This document shows positions 55,455 through 63,387 of a stretch of DNA of 64,000 nt, in pieces (within the stretch, counting starts at the first letter, position 1; every line of letters starts with the position of its first letter). A program made the translations under genes and the position numbers. The stretch comes from CAZDGV01 sp964505195 (GTDB lineage Bacteria > Bacteroidota > Bacteroidia > Chitinophagales > Chitinophagaceae), in NCBI GenBank assembly GCA_964505195.1, contig CAZDGV010000002.1:62001-126000 (forward strand), given 5' to 3'. Below the pieces are notes generated by a model, which ran no database searches, was not told where the DNA came from, and saw nothing but the letters and a program-made list of their open reading frames with translations.

Positions 55455-55465
55455 GGTATTATAAA

Positions 55466-56557
55466 TCAGCTGGTCTGCATCGCTTGATTTTTGAATGATG
55501 TAACAAAATTTAAAATAATTTCTCTAAACGCAGCTTCTTTTTCAAATAAAAATAAAGGACGAATCGGTATTACATACAACGGCAAATGCTGAATGCTATT
55601 GCCAAATTTAATAAGTCGTACAGCATCTTTTTCAGTGGTTAGGATCAGTTTATCTGAAGAATGCAAACGTTCAAAGTTCTTTTCAACTTCCTTCATGTCA
55701 TCAATGGTAAAAATATGATGATCATTATAAGATAATTTCTCGTAGGTGAACACACGCTCAAGGATGTATTTTTCAAGCGGTTGTGCATTGGCGATGCCTG
55801 TTACCAGCAGCAACTCCATTCCAGTTTGCAGTTCTATTTTTTTGGAAGGGTCTAGAATATGGAAAGGGCTTCCATAAGCAATGGTAGTGAAAAATATTTT
55901 TTGATGTACGAGTGGATTGATTGATTTCCGGATATTTTCTGCCTCCGTTATAGAAAGATTGGCAGGGCATTTCGTAACAACAATTACATGCGCCCGCTTG
56001 GCAGAGCTGATTTCGTCGCGCAAATCGCCTGTTGGCAGAAAGAAATCCCTGGTAAAAAGATTACCGTATTCGGTCAGCACAATATTTAATCCTGCCTGAA
56101 TAGCACGGTGCTGAAAAGCATCATCAAGTATTACCACTTCAACATCATTCCTATCTTGCAACAATTGCGGAATAGCTTCAACGCGCGACTCTCCCACTGC
56201 TACCGCAGCTTCGGGGAACTTCAAATGAAACACCATCGGTTCATCGCCAATTTCAAGCGCAGTGCTTTGATCATTGGCCAGCACATACCCTTTTGTCTTT
56301 CGTTTATACCCTCTGCTTAGCGTTGCTGTTTTGAAGGAGGGCGTTAAGTATTGCAAGAGCAACTCTACCATGGGGGATTTTCCCGTGCCACCCATACTTA
56401 AATTGCCTACACAAATAATAGGTAAATTAAACGAAACTTTCTCAAGCACGCCCCAATCATACAAGCGATTGCGCAACCAAACGATGCCCCCGTAAATCAA
56501 CGAAAAAGGCAGTAAGACAAAGCGAAAAGATTGAAAAGTAAAATCAGCCAAATTCAT
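55466..56557 (-). CDS. lpxK: Tetraacyldisaccharide 4'-kinase
   Basis: Phosphorylates the lipid A precursor DS-1-P at the 4' position to lipid IVA, at the inner membrane. 363 residues with an N-terminal membrane-associated helix (about 8-28), the Walker A-like GNLSMGGTGKSPMVELL, and VVILDDAFQHRAI, which holds the second metal motif. It overlaps the 5-FCL gene by 14 bases. This confirms a lipid A-making, Gram-negative envelope. Confidence 0.95.
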   Translation of the reverse strand: MNLADFTFQSFRFVLLPFSLIYGGIVWLRNRLYDWGVLEKVSFNLPIICVGNLSMGGTGKSPMVELLLQYLTPSFKTATLSRGYKRKTKGYVLANDQSTALEIGDEPMVFHLKFPEAAVAVGESRVEAIPQLLQDRNDVEVVILDDAFQHRAIQAGLNIVLTEYGNLFTRDFFLPTGDLRDEISSAKRAHVIVVTKCPANLSITEAENIRKSINPLVHQKIFFTTIAYGSPFHILDPSKKIELQTGMELLLVTGIANAQPLEKYILERVFTYEKLSYNDHHIFTIDDMKEVEKNFERLHSSDKLILTTEKDAVRLIKFGNSIQHLPLYVIPIRPLFLFEKEAAFREIILNFVTSFKNQAMQTS

Positions 56558-57116
56558 AAATGCGTTCAGGCGTAATGCAAAGGTCTAAAGGTATATCAAA
56601 TTGCTGACGATCAGATAAGTCTGCAATAGGCGGGAAAAAACTCAGACCAATGAATAGAGCATCTTTTCTGCATTCCGGTAAAAAACGATCATAATACCCC
56701 TTACCATAGCCTACCCGATAACCATGTTCATCAAAAGCAAGCAAAGGAACAAATGCAAGGTCGATCTGCATTGGATCGATTTCCACTACCTGCTTTGGCT
56801 CAGGAATACCATAATGGTTCAGCACCATGGGTTCATCGGATTTCCATAGCGCATTGATAAGCCTGTCTGTTGCCATTTGTGTTACCGGAACACATACCTG
56901 AATTTCAACATTTAATAATGAAAGGTGCGCAATAAAAGATGCCGTATCAATTTCATTGTTTGAGGGCATGGGCAAATAGGTGTGTAAACAATGAACAGGG
57001 GGAAAAGAATAAGCTTTGAACTGCTCTAGCATTTGTGCCAACATCTCCAACTGAACATGGTTAGACAAGCCACTTCGCTTTTCTCTGTAATATAAGCGCG
57101 CTTCCTTTTTTGTCAT
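56544..57116 (-). CDS. 5-formyltetrahydrofolate cyclo-ligase
   Basis: ATP-dependent enzyme that turns 5-formyl-THF into 5,10-methenyl-THF, salvaging folate. 190 residues. The N-terminus KKEARLYYREKRSGL binds ATP, and the C-terminal AFDEHGYRVGYGKGYYDRFL is the folate/ATP loop of the family. It overlaps rsmD by four bases and lpxK by 14 bases, so it is embedded in the operon. Confidence 0.93.
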   Translation of the reverse strand: MTKKEARLYYREKRSGLSNHVQLEMLAQMLEQFKAYSFPPVHCLHTYLPMPSNNEIDTASFIAHLSLLNVEIQVCVPVTQMATDRLINALWKSDEPMVLNHYGIPEPKQVVEIDPMQIDLAFVPLLAFDEHGYRVGYGKGYYDRFLPECRKDALFIGLSFFPPIADLSDRQQFDIPLDLCITPERIYEFG

Positions 57117-57661
57117 GCTTTTGGTCTATTTACAAAAATGGAAAACACCGTTGTTCCGTAATTTCTTTCTGTTCGGAAATAGGGATGTGCTTTATATTCG
57201 TTTCGAGGGGTATGCTCCAATACAAACCATCCGTTTTCCTTCAGCAATTGCTTCTCAAAAATCATTTTCGGCAAATCGTCAATATTTTGCAACGCATACG
57301 GAGGCCCTGCAAAAATGAAATCATATTGCACACTGCACTGTTCGATGTATTTGAATACATCCATTCGTACTACATGCAATCCGGTTATACCTAGGGCAGT
57401 GGATGTTTTTTGAATAAATGCTGCCATCTGCGGGTCTTTTTCAACTATGGTAAGATCTGCAGCTCCTCTTGATGCCAGTTCATAACTGATGCTTCCGGTA
57501 CCGCCAAACAAATCAAGGGTTTTGAGAGATTCAACATCCAAATTGTTTTCGATGATATTGAACAATCCACCTTTGGCAAGATCCGTAGTTGGCCGGGTAA
57601 AAGGCATATTTGCCGGCGGCTGAAAAACCCGTCCGCCATATTTGCCGCTTATAATACGCAT
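57113..57661 (-). CDS. rsmD: 16S rRNA (guanine-N2)-methyltransferase RsmD
   Basis: SAM-dependent methyltransferase of 182 residues, expected to methylate G966 of 16S rRNA. The N-terminus MRIISGKYGGRVFQPP, the PTTDLAKGGLFNII loop and the SAM motif LDLFGGTGSISYE are clear. The catalytic motif IV, usually (D/N)PP(Y/F), reads AGPPY here, so the acidic/amide residue is replaced by Gly. That may be lineage-typical or affect activity. It overlaps the DUF3822 gene by 13 bases. Confidence 0.92.
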   Translation of the reverse strand: MRIISGKYGGRVFQPPANMPFTRPTTDLAKGGLFNIIENNLDVESLKTLDLFGGTGSISYELASRGAADLTIVEKDPQMAAFIQKTSTALGITGLHVVRMDVFKYIEQCSVQYDFIFAGPPYALQNIDDLPKMIFEKQLLKENGWFVLEHTPRNEYKAHPYFRTERNYGTTVFSIFVNRPKA

Positions 57662-58476
57662 GATAAGAGTCTGTCTTGAAAAGCAAGAAAAGTGCGAGGA
57701 TAATGCTCCGCAGATGCAGGGAATTGATTGAATGATGGCTCATTCCAAACAATATGCGGAAGGTATTGCTGAAGTTTTATTGCCAATGCCGATTGCTGAT
57801 CGATCATACCTTCCAATACAATTGAACAATCTTTTAAATCAATATGAAGCTGATCAGCGGCATTTAAAATAGCATAGAGGGCATCATCGGGTGTTTCAAA
57901 TGCGTATTGCTGTATAAGCAAAAGCTGACCTTCTTTTTGTATGCATACATGCATCTGCTGATATAAAAAACACAATTTTACATCCACCCCTGTTGAAGGC
58001 TTTGCCTGCAACCATGCTGCATGAAGATGTTTTATAGCAATGCCTTGAAAATTTGAACGCAAAAATTCTTCGAGTGGTTTCGAAATGGCAAAACAGCAAA
58101 CAGCTCCTCTTTCCGACAATTCCTGCTTCAACACCGTAGCATTTGATAAATCGCCGATACTGTGTTGCAAAATCTGACGCGATAAAGTATCAGCAGCAAT
58201 CGATCCGGGTATCAATACGCTGGAAGCTGTATCGGCAATAAAATATCGCTTTCCAAAATCATTCTTCAGTTCCGGATGCTTTTCAAGCAATGCGCGAATT
58301 GCATCAATGCCATTGCCTGAATAGTTATATACAGTCCAGGTATGCACTTTCTTGGCTATTTCATCGGTAATGGAATAACTCAAATAGCCATTCCCCAATT
58401 GCAAAACAAGCGTTGAGTTGGAAGCATTTACCAAAATTCCCTGTTCTTCACTAATATGGATAGAAGACTGTAGCAT
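57649..58476 (-). CDS. DUF3822 family protein
   Basis: 275 residues. It is a Bacteroidota-restricted family of unknown function. The pattern LVLQLGNGYLSYSITD near the start, a later LCFLYQQMHVCIQKEGQLLL and CSIVLEGMID have the strand-rich, repeated look of an actin-like (ASKHA) fold; this is inference. The frame extends to 58704 inside the divergent MATE gene, so the Met at 58476 is the real start. It heads a run with rsmD, 5-FCL, lpxK, rnr and a polyprenyl synthase. Confidence 0.85.
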   Translation of the reverse strand: MLQSSIHISEEQGILVNASNSTLVLQLGNGYLSYSITDEIAKKVHTWTVYNYSGNGIDAIRALLEKHPELKNDFGKRYFIADTASSVLIPGSIAADTLSRQILQHSIGDLSNATVLKQELSERGAVCCFAISKPLEEFLRSNFQGIAIKHLHAAWLQAKPSTGVDVKLCFLYQQMHVCIQKEGQLLLIQQYAFETPDDALYAILNAADQLHIDLKDCSIVLEGMIDQQSALAIKLQQYLPHIVWNEPSFNQFPASAEHYPRTFLAFQDRLLSCVL

Positions 58477-58528
58477 TACATTTCTGAATTGTGCAATAAT
58501 AAAATAATTTCGCCACAAATAGCAGAGA

Positions 58529-59890
58529 TTGGATACAACCGGCCAACATAAGGGATCGTTACAGCTTGAGGTTAGCAACCGCCAAATTCTACAAATTGCA
58601 TTACCCATTGGGTTGGCGATTCTTGTCCCGCAACTCAATTTTATTACCAATAATATATTCCTAGGCCATTTAAGCACAGAAGCCCTTGCACTTGCCAGCA
58701 TCACAGGAGTGTATTATCTCATTTTTGCTGCCATCGGTTTCGGTTTAAACAATGGCTTACAGGCCCTGATTTCAAGAAGAGCCGGTGAAGACAAGCCGGA
58801 AGAAATTGGGAAACTGTTCAGCCAGGGTGTTTTTGTTGCCATCATTATTGCCATCATCGGCGTAGTGATCACTTGGGTGATAACCCCTAGCATCTTTGCT
58901 TATTTTATAAAAGATTCAGATGACTTACAGAAGGCAGTCGGCTTTCTTAAAATCCGCATTTGGGGTCTATTTTTTCTTTATATATACCAGCTGCGCAATG
59001 CATTATTGGTCGGCACAAACAATAGCAAGCTGCTCATTTTTGGCACTTTAGCAGAAGCACTTAGTAATGCTTTGTTCGACTATCTGCTCATATTCGGCAA
59101 ATGGGGCTTGCCTGCCTTGGGATTCAATGGTGCTGCAGTTGCTTCGGTGATTGCTGAGTTCATTGGAATGTTTGTGATTTATTTAGTAATTCGCAAAAGA
59201 GGAATAGGAAAACAGTTTGCGCTTTTTGCACCTTTCAAGTGGAATCAGTCGATTTTAATATTGATTCTGACCTTTTCGGCGCCGCTCATTTTTCAGCATG
59301 CCATCAGCATCATTAGTTGGGAATATTTCTATTTGCTCATTGTAAAACACGGAGAAACTGCCCTTGGTGTATCGAATATCATGCGGAATGTATTCGGATT
59401 TTTTGGCGCATTTGTTTGGGCAATGGCTGCCACAACAAATACAATGGTAAGCAATATCATTGGTCAGGGCAAGCAGGATCAGGTGTTTCTGCTGTTGAAG
59501 AAAATCATTGTCATTAATTTGATCATGACCACTACCGTTGCTATACTCCTGAATATTTTCCCCGCTTTGTTTTTGTCGGTTTACGGACAGTCGGCTGATT
59601 TTGTTGCAGAAGCGATTCCGGTAATCAGGGTAATCTCTGTAGCCCTTGTATTGATGTCTGTCTCCACCGTTTTTTTGAATGCTGTCACTGGTTCGGGCAA
59701 CAGTCGTGTTACATTATTGGTAGAAATACAAGCTATTATTTTTTACTGCGTTTATGTGTATTTAGTACTCGACTACTTCTTTTTAGACATCACTTATGGA
59801 TGGATGAGCGAATGGCTGTACTGGATTGTACTGATGACACCCAGCTGTCTGTATTTGCGCTCCGGGAAATGGAAGAACAAACATATTTAG
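58529..59890 (+). CDS. MATE family efflux transporter
   Basis: Cation-coupled drug/toxin exporter of 453 residues with 12 membrane helices in two six-helix halves. The first helix reads LQIALPIGLAILVPQLNFITNNIFLG. A TTG at 58529 is the only usable start: a TAG stop lies six bases before it, and no ATG or GTG comes before the first helix. TAATTTCG, one mismatch from the -7 consensus, lies about 20 bases upstream. It is divergent from the DUF3822 gene. Confidence 0.9.
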   Translation: MDTTGQHKGSLQLEVSNRQILQIALPIGLAILVPQLNFITNNIFLGHLSTEALALASITGVYYLIFAAIGFGLNNGLQALISRRAGEDKPEEIGKLFSQGVFVAIIIAIIGVVITWVITPSIFAYFIKDSDDLQKAVGFLKIRIWGLFFLYIYQLRNALLVGTNNSKLLIFGTLAEALSNALFDYLLIFGKWGLPALGFNGAAVASVIAEFIGMFVIYLVIRKRGIGKQFALFAPFKWNQSILILILTFSAPLIFQHAISIISWEYFYLLIVKHGETALGVSNIMRNVFGFFGAFVWAMAATTNTMVSNIIGQGKQDQVFLLLKKIIVINLIMTTTVAILLNIFPALFLSVYGQSADFVAEAIPVIRVISVALVLMSVSTVFLNAVTGSGNSRVTLLVEIQAIIFYCVYVYLVLDYFFLDITYGWMSEWLYWIVLMTPSCLYLRSGKWKNKHI

Positions 59891-59912
59891 TGAAATGACA
59901 TTGAACATTGGT

Positions 59913-60263
59913 TCAATATGAACGATGCAAAGTAATTCCCGTACTACCATTTATGCCCGGAATAGGCGGACGAAGCTTTGTTATCTTGATTTCTACATTG
60001 CTCACTTGTGAATAGCGCGACTTGATTTTTTCACAAATACGCTCAGCTACATTTTCTAGCAGTTCTGTAGGCAAAGACATGCATTGCTTTATAATTTCAT
60101 AAAGAACAACGTAGTCGATGGTTGAATCGAGTGTATGGTGATTTGAAAGTTCAGGATACTGAACTGTAAGATGCACAAGAAAATCTCCACCTGCTTTCGT
60201 TTCCTGCTGATGTATGCCGTGGAAAGCAAAAAAGCGTAAATCGTCCAGGTGAATGGTAATCAT
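59913..60263 (-). CDS. folB: Dihydroneopterin aldolase
   Basis: Folate pathway enzyme of 116 residues that converts dihydroneopterin to hydroxymethyldihydropterin. FFAFHGIHQQE holds the conserved pterin-site region, and the C-terminal ITKLRPPIPG has the catalytic Lys (Lys-x-x-Pro type). The frame is open to 60335, but that part lies in trxB. The Met at 60263 leaves 13 bases after trxB. Confidence 0.92.
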   Translation of the reverse strand: MITIHLDDLRFFAFHGIHQQETKAGGDFLVHLTVQYPELSNHHTLDSTIDYVVLYEIIKQCMSLPTELLENVAERICEKIKSRYSQVSNVEIKITKLRPPIPGINGSTGITLHRSY

Positions 60264-60276
60264 ATCCAAGGCTATA

Positions 60277-61218
60277 TTAAACGATGCCCTTGGCCGATAA
60301 GTAACGCTCCGCATCCAAGGCAGCCATGCAACCACTTCCCGCAGCAGTCACTGCTTGTCGGTAATGCTTATCCTGCACATCCCCTGCCGCAAATACGCCC
60401 TCAAGGTTTGTTTTGGATGTTCCAGGAATTGTTTTGATATAACCTGCCTCATCCATTTCAATCATTCCTTTGAAGATATCGGAATTCGGTTGGTGACCGA
60501 TTGCAACAAAGAAACCCTGTACTGGAATTTCTGAAACTTCACCGGATTGATTGTTCTTGACCTTTACTGCATGTACTTTCTGATCGCCCAAAATTTCGAG
60601 CGTTTCGGTGTTCCAGTACACACGGATGTTGGGCGTTTTTAGTACCCTATCCTGCATGATTTTACTCGCGCGCATAGCATCTTTTCTAATGAGCATGTGC
60701 ACAGTTGTACATAGTTTGCTTAAATAAATCGCTTCTTCACATGCCGTATCTCCTGCCCCTACGATGGCTACATCTTTCCCGCGGAAGAAAAATCCATCAC
60801 AAACAGCACAGGCGCTTACTCCATAACCATTCAGGCGTTGCTCACTTTCCAGTCCAAGCCATTTTGCTGAAGCACCTGTAGATATGATCACACTGTCGGC
60901 CTCAATGAGCTTTTCATCATCGATCCAAACTTTGTGAGGCAGTGATGAAAAATCAACCTTGGTTGCGATACCATATCGTATATCTGCTCCCATGCGCGCT
61001 GCTTGTTTTTCAAAATCTACCATCATTTGCGGCCCTTGCACGCCATCTGGATAACCCGGATAGTTTTCAACTTCAGTGGTAATAGTGAGCTGTCCGCCCG
61101 GCTGAATGCCCTGATATAAAACGGGCTTGAGGTTTGCACGTGCTGCATAAATGGCTGCGGTGTAACCGGCAGGGCCTGAACCGATAATGAGACAATGAAC
61201 TCTTTCTGTGGCTTCCAT
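60277..61218 (-). CDS. trxB: Thioredoxin-disulfide reductase
   Basis: FAD/NADPH flavoenzyme of about 313 residues that reduces thioredoxin. FAD motif GSGPAG, redox pair in CAVCDG, NADPH motif GAGDTACEEA and the C-terminal FAAGDVQDKHYRQA are all in the expected order. The Met at 61218 is preferred over 61224 because an AGAGG ribosome-binding sequence lies eight bases before it. It is followed by folB in the same unit. Confidence 0.95.
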   Translation of the reverse strand: MEATERVHCLIIGSGPAGYTAAIYAARANLKPVLYQGIQPGGQLTITTEVENYPGYPDGVQGPQMMVDFEKQAARMGADIRYGIATKVDFSSLPHKVWIDDEKLIEADSVIISTGASAKWLGLESEQRLNGYGVSACAVCDGFFFRGKDVAIVGAGDTACEEAIYLSKLCTTVHMLIRKDAMRASKIMQDRVLKTPNIRVYWNTETLEILGDQKVHAVKVKNNQSGEVSEIPVQGFFVAIGHQPNSDIFKGMIEMDEAGYIKTIPGTSKTNLEGVFAAGDVQDKHYRQAVTAAGSGCMAALDAERYLSAKGIV

Positions 61219-61241
61219 AATCATATCCTCTGTTAAAGCTG

Positions 61242-61249
61242 CAAAATTA
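61242..61249 (-). promoter_or_regulatory. Putative -7 box for trxB-folB
   Basis: TAATTTTG on the minus strand, an exact TAnnTTTG match. It predicts a leader of about 17 bases, with AGAGG before the ATG at 61218. Confidence 0.42.
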
Positions 61250-61306
61250 GCGGTTCATCTAATATGGGATTGTGCTCAAAGGCACGAAAGAAGCCGCTGT
61301 GGATAA

Positions 61307-62191
61307 TTAGCGTGGTATAATGATGGTTCTGAAGCGATTGGCATAACCCCCAAAATAACCCAACGCCCCGCCCGATACATTGCCCAGTATATTCACCGGG
61401 GAAGCAAAGGGATTGCCGATACTGCTATAGCTGAATTCTACGGTGCGCCAGAAATCATAAGTTGCTTTGTCGATATTGGAGAGTTTAACCGTTACGGTAT
61501 CCCCTCTGCGAAAGAAGCCGTAATCATCAAAATTCAAGGAATCGTTTCGGTTTACCCCCCGATCGATATCAACCACATAGGAAGTACCGTTTACAAACTG
61601 GTCGTCAAAAACCGAATTGAGTCCAGGATAAAAGGGCTCTCTATTCACTTTTGTGAAATAGCGAATATAGTTTCCAAAGCGGGGCGGATCTGTAAAACGG
61701 CCTCTTACTACCACACGGCTGGATGTATCGGGCGTTGCCGGTGCTTTCACCCACCAAATGCTATCCATTGTTTTCAGGGGAATGGGAATGGTGGTACTAG
61801 CCTGATAAGTTTTACCCTTCCATCGAATATTGAGCGTGTAGGCCTTCCCCTCTTCTCCAAACATTTGAAGTCCAGGAGCTGAGGGATCCGTAGAATAGTA
61901 TGAAAAACCAAAGCCATTCCCAAGAGGTACATCAAAGCGCAACAGTCGCCTTGAAACTGTACCCTCCGATATCACAACCTCCGCATCTTTAATAAATGCT
62001 GTATCAATCATTGTCGCAGAAATGGAAGAAAAAAATTGAAAACTTTTACTCAGTACTACACGAGGCGCTTCTCCCGTTTCAATGCTGGCATCCACCACCA
62101 TCAATGGGTCGTTGTTGCGCAGGTTAAATTGAACAGACTTTTCACACCCTAATAAAAAAACGAGCAACAGTATAGTCAAGATGAATCTCAT
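61307..62191 (-). CDS. DUF4249 lipoprotein
   Basis: 294 residues. A short signal with lipobox LLGC (Cys16) marks an exported lipoprotein. The N-terminal beta-sandwich (LMVVDASIETGEAPRVVLSKS) and the GKAYTLNIRWKGKTYQASTTIP block are typical of DUF4249. In other Bacteroidota these proteins usually accompany a TonB-dependent receptor. Here none is adjacent, and it stands alone between rpoD's terminator and trxB. Confidence 0.85.
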   Translation of the reverse strand: MRFILTILLLVFLLGCEKSVQFNLRNNDPLMVVDASIETGEAPRVVLSKSFQFFSSISATMIDTAFIKDAEVVISEGTVSRRLLRFDVPLGNGFGFSYYSTDPSAPGLQMFGEEGKAYTLNIRWKGKTYQASTTIPIPLKTMDSIWWVKAPATPDTSSRVVVRGRFTDPPRFGNYIRYFTKVNREPFYPGLNSVFDDQFVNGTSYVVDIDRGVNRNDSLNFDDYGFFRRGDTVTVKLSNIDKATYDFWRTVEFSYSSIGNPFASPVNILGNVSGGALGYFGGYANRFRTIIIPR

Positions 62192-62226
62192 CAGCTTGTT
62201 AACAATGAGAAGAAGGTGTTTGTTTG

Positions 62227-62256
62227 AAAAAAAATCCCCGGCGATTTGCCGGGGAT
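62227..62256 (-). terminator. Rho-independent terminator after rpoD
   Basis: On the minus strand a perfect 9-base stem (ATCCCCGGC/GCCGGGGAT, five-base loop) is followed by eight T, about 22 bases past the rpoD stop. It nearly matches the terminator at 20072-20101. Confidence 0.9.
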
Positions 62257-62278
62257 CCGTATAAACTACCCATCCATA

Positions 62279-63136
62279 CTAACCTAAATAACTTTTGAGC
62301 GCATTGCTGTAGCGGGCTTTTTGAAGACGCTTGATAGCACGCTCTTTAATCTGACGAATTCTTTCTTTAGTAAGGTCATATTTCTGACCAATCTGCTCAA
62401 TGGTAACGCCGTTTTCTCCGTCAAGCCCAAAATAAGCATTCACGATTTCAGCTTCACGAGGACTTAAAGATTTCAGCACGCGACGAATTTCATTGCGAAG
62501 TGAATCTTTCATTACATCTTCATCCGTATCATCGCTCCCCTCCAGCAGATCACCCATGGCTACGTCCTCTGCTTCATGTACAGGTGCATCTAGCGAGGTG
62601 TGTCTGGTATTGCTTTGGAAGATATTATTGATCTCCGTTTCACTCATTTCGAGGATATCTGCTAGCTCTTCGGTAGAAGGCTCACGCTCATGCTCCTGTT
62701 CAAAAGCCATATAGGCTTTGTTTGCTTTATTGTATGTTCCAATTTTGTTTTGAGGCAAACGAACAAGTCGCCCTTGTTCAGCCAATGCTTGTAAAATCGA
62801 CTGGCGAATCCACCACACGGCGTAAGAGATAAACTTAAAACCTTTGGTTTCATCGAAACGCTGCGCGGCCTTGATCAAGCCCAAATTGCCTTCATTAATT
62901 AAATCACTCAGTGAAAGACCCTGGTGCTGATATTGTTTGGCAACCGAAACCACGAAACGAAGGTTTGCCTGAACCAATTTATCCAGCGCACGTTGGTCGC
63001 CCATTTTAATTCGCTGTGCAAGGGTGGTTTCTTCCTCCGGCGTAATCATCGGAATTTTAGAAATCTCTTGAAGGTATTTCTCTACCGCTTGAGAATCGCG
63101 GTTGGTAATTTGTGTTGCAATTTTTAACTGCCTCAT
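62279..63136 (-). CDS. rpoD: Primary RNA polymerase sigma factor, Bacteroidota type
   Basis: 285 residues. Region 1.2 starts near residue 15 (QAVEKYLQEISKIPMI). Region 2 has DLINEGNLGLIKAAQRFDETKGFKF and YAVWWIRQSIL for -7 recognition and melting. Region 3 and region 4 follow, with VTIEQIGQKYDLTKERIRQIKERA as the -33 helix-turn-helix. Region 1.1 is absent, as in other Bacteroidota primary sigmas. This is the factor expected to read the TAnnTTTG boxes in this window. Confidence 0.96.
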   Translation of the reverse strand: MRQLKIATQITNRDSQAVEKYLQEISKIPMITPEEETTLAQRIKMGDQRALDKLVQANLRFVVSVAKQYQHQGLSLSDLINEGNLGLIKAAQRFDETKGFKFISYAVWWIRQSILQALAEQGRLVRLPQNKIGTYNKANKAYMAFEQEHEREPSTEELADILEMSETEINNIFQSNTRHTSLDAPVHEAEDVAMGDLLEGSDDTDEDVMKDSLRNEIRRVLKSLSPREAEIVNAYFGLDGENGVTIEQIGQKYDLTKERIRQIKERAIKRLQKARYSNALKSYLG

Positions 63137-63228
63137 AGTTTTCGTCGGATTTTTATTGTTACGGTTAGAAGACGCATAAATACCTTCCTACGTCTTAAAA
63201 AATGCGTTAAAATTTAGCAAACCGTCTG

Positions 63229-63236
63229 CAAATATA
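63229..63236 (-). promoter_or_regulatory. Putative -7 box for rpoD
   Basis: TATATTTG on the minus strand, an exact TAnnTTTG match, 93 bases upstream of the ATG at 63136, within the 251-base divergent region to the aldolase gene. The predicted leader is about 85 bases. Confidence 0.4.
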
Positions 63237-63387
63237 AGCTACACATCCCTGTTTTCATAGTCCTTGTGGATAATTTAGGCTTTACCCGGTCCAGAGACGC
63301 CGATATAATTGAGCTGATTTTGGGCTATTAAACGATGCGAGGGTCGAAAAAGTTGAAATTTGAGCAAAAAAATAGAAGTTTGAGGCT

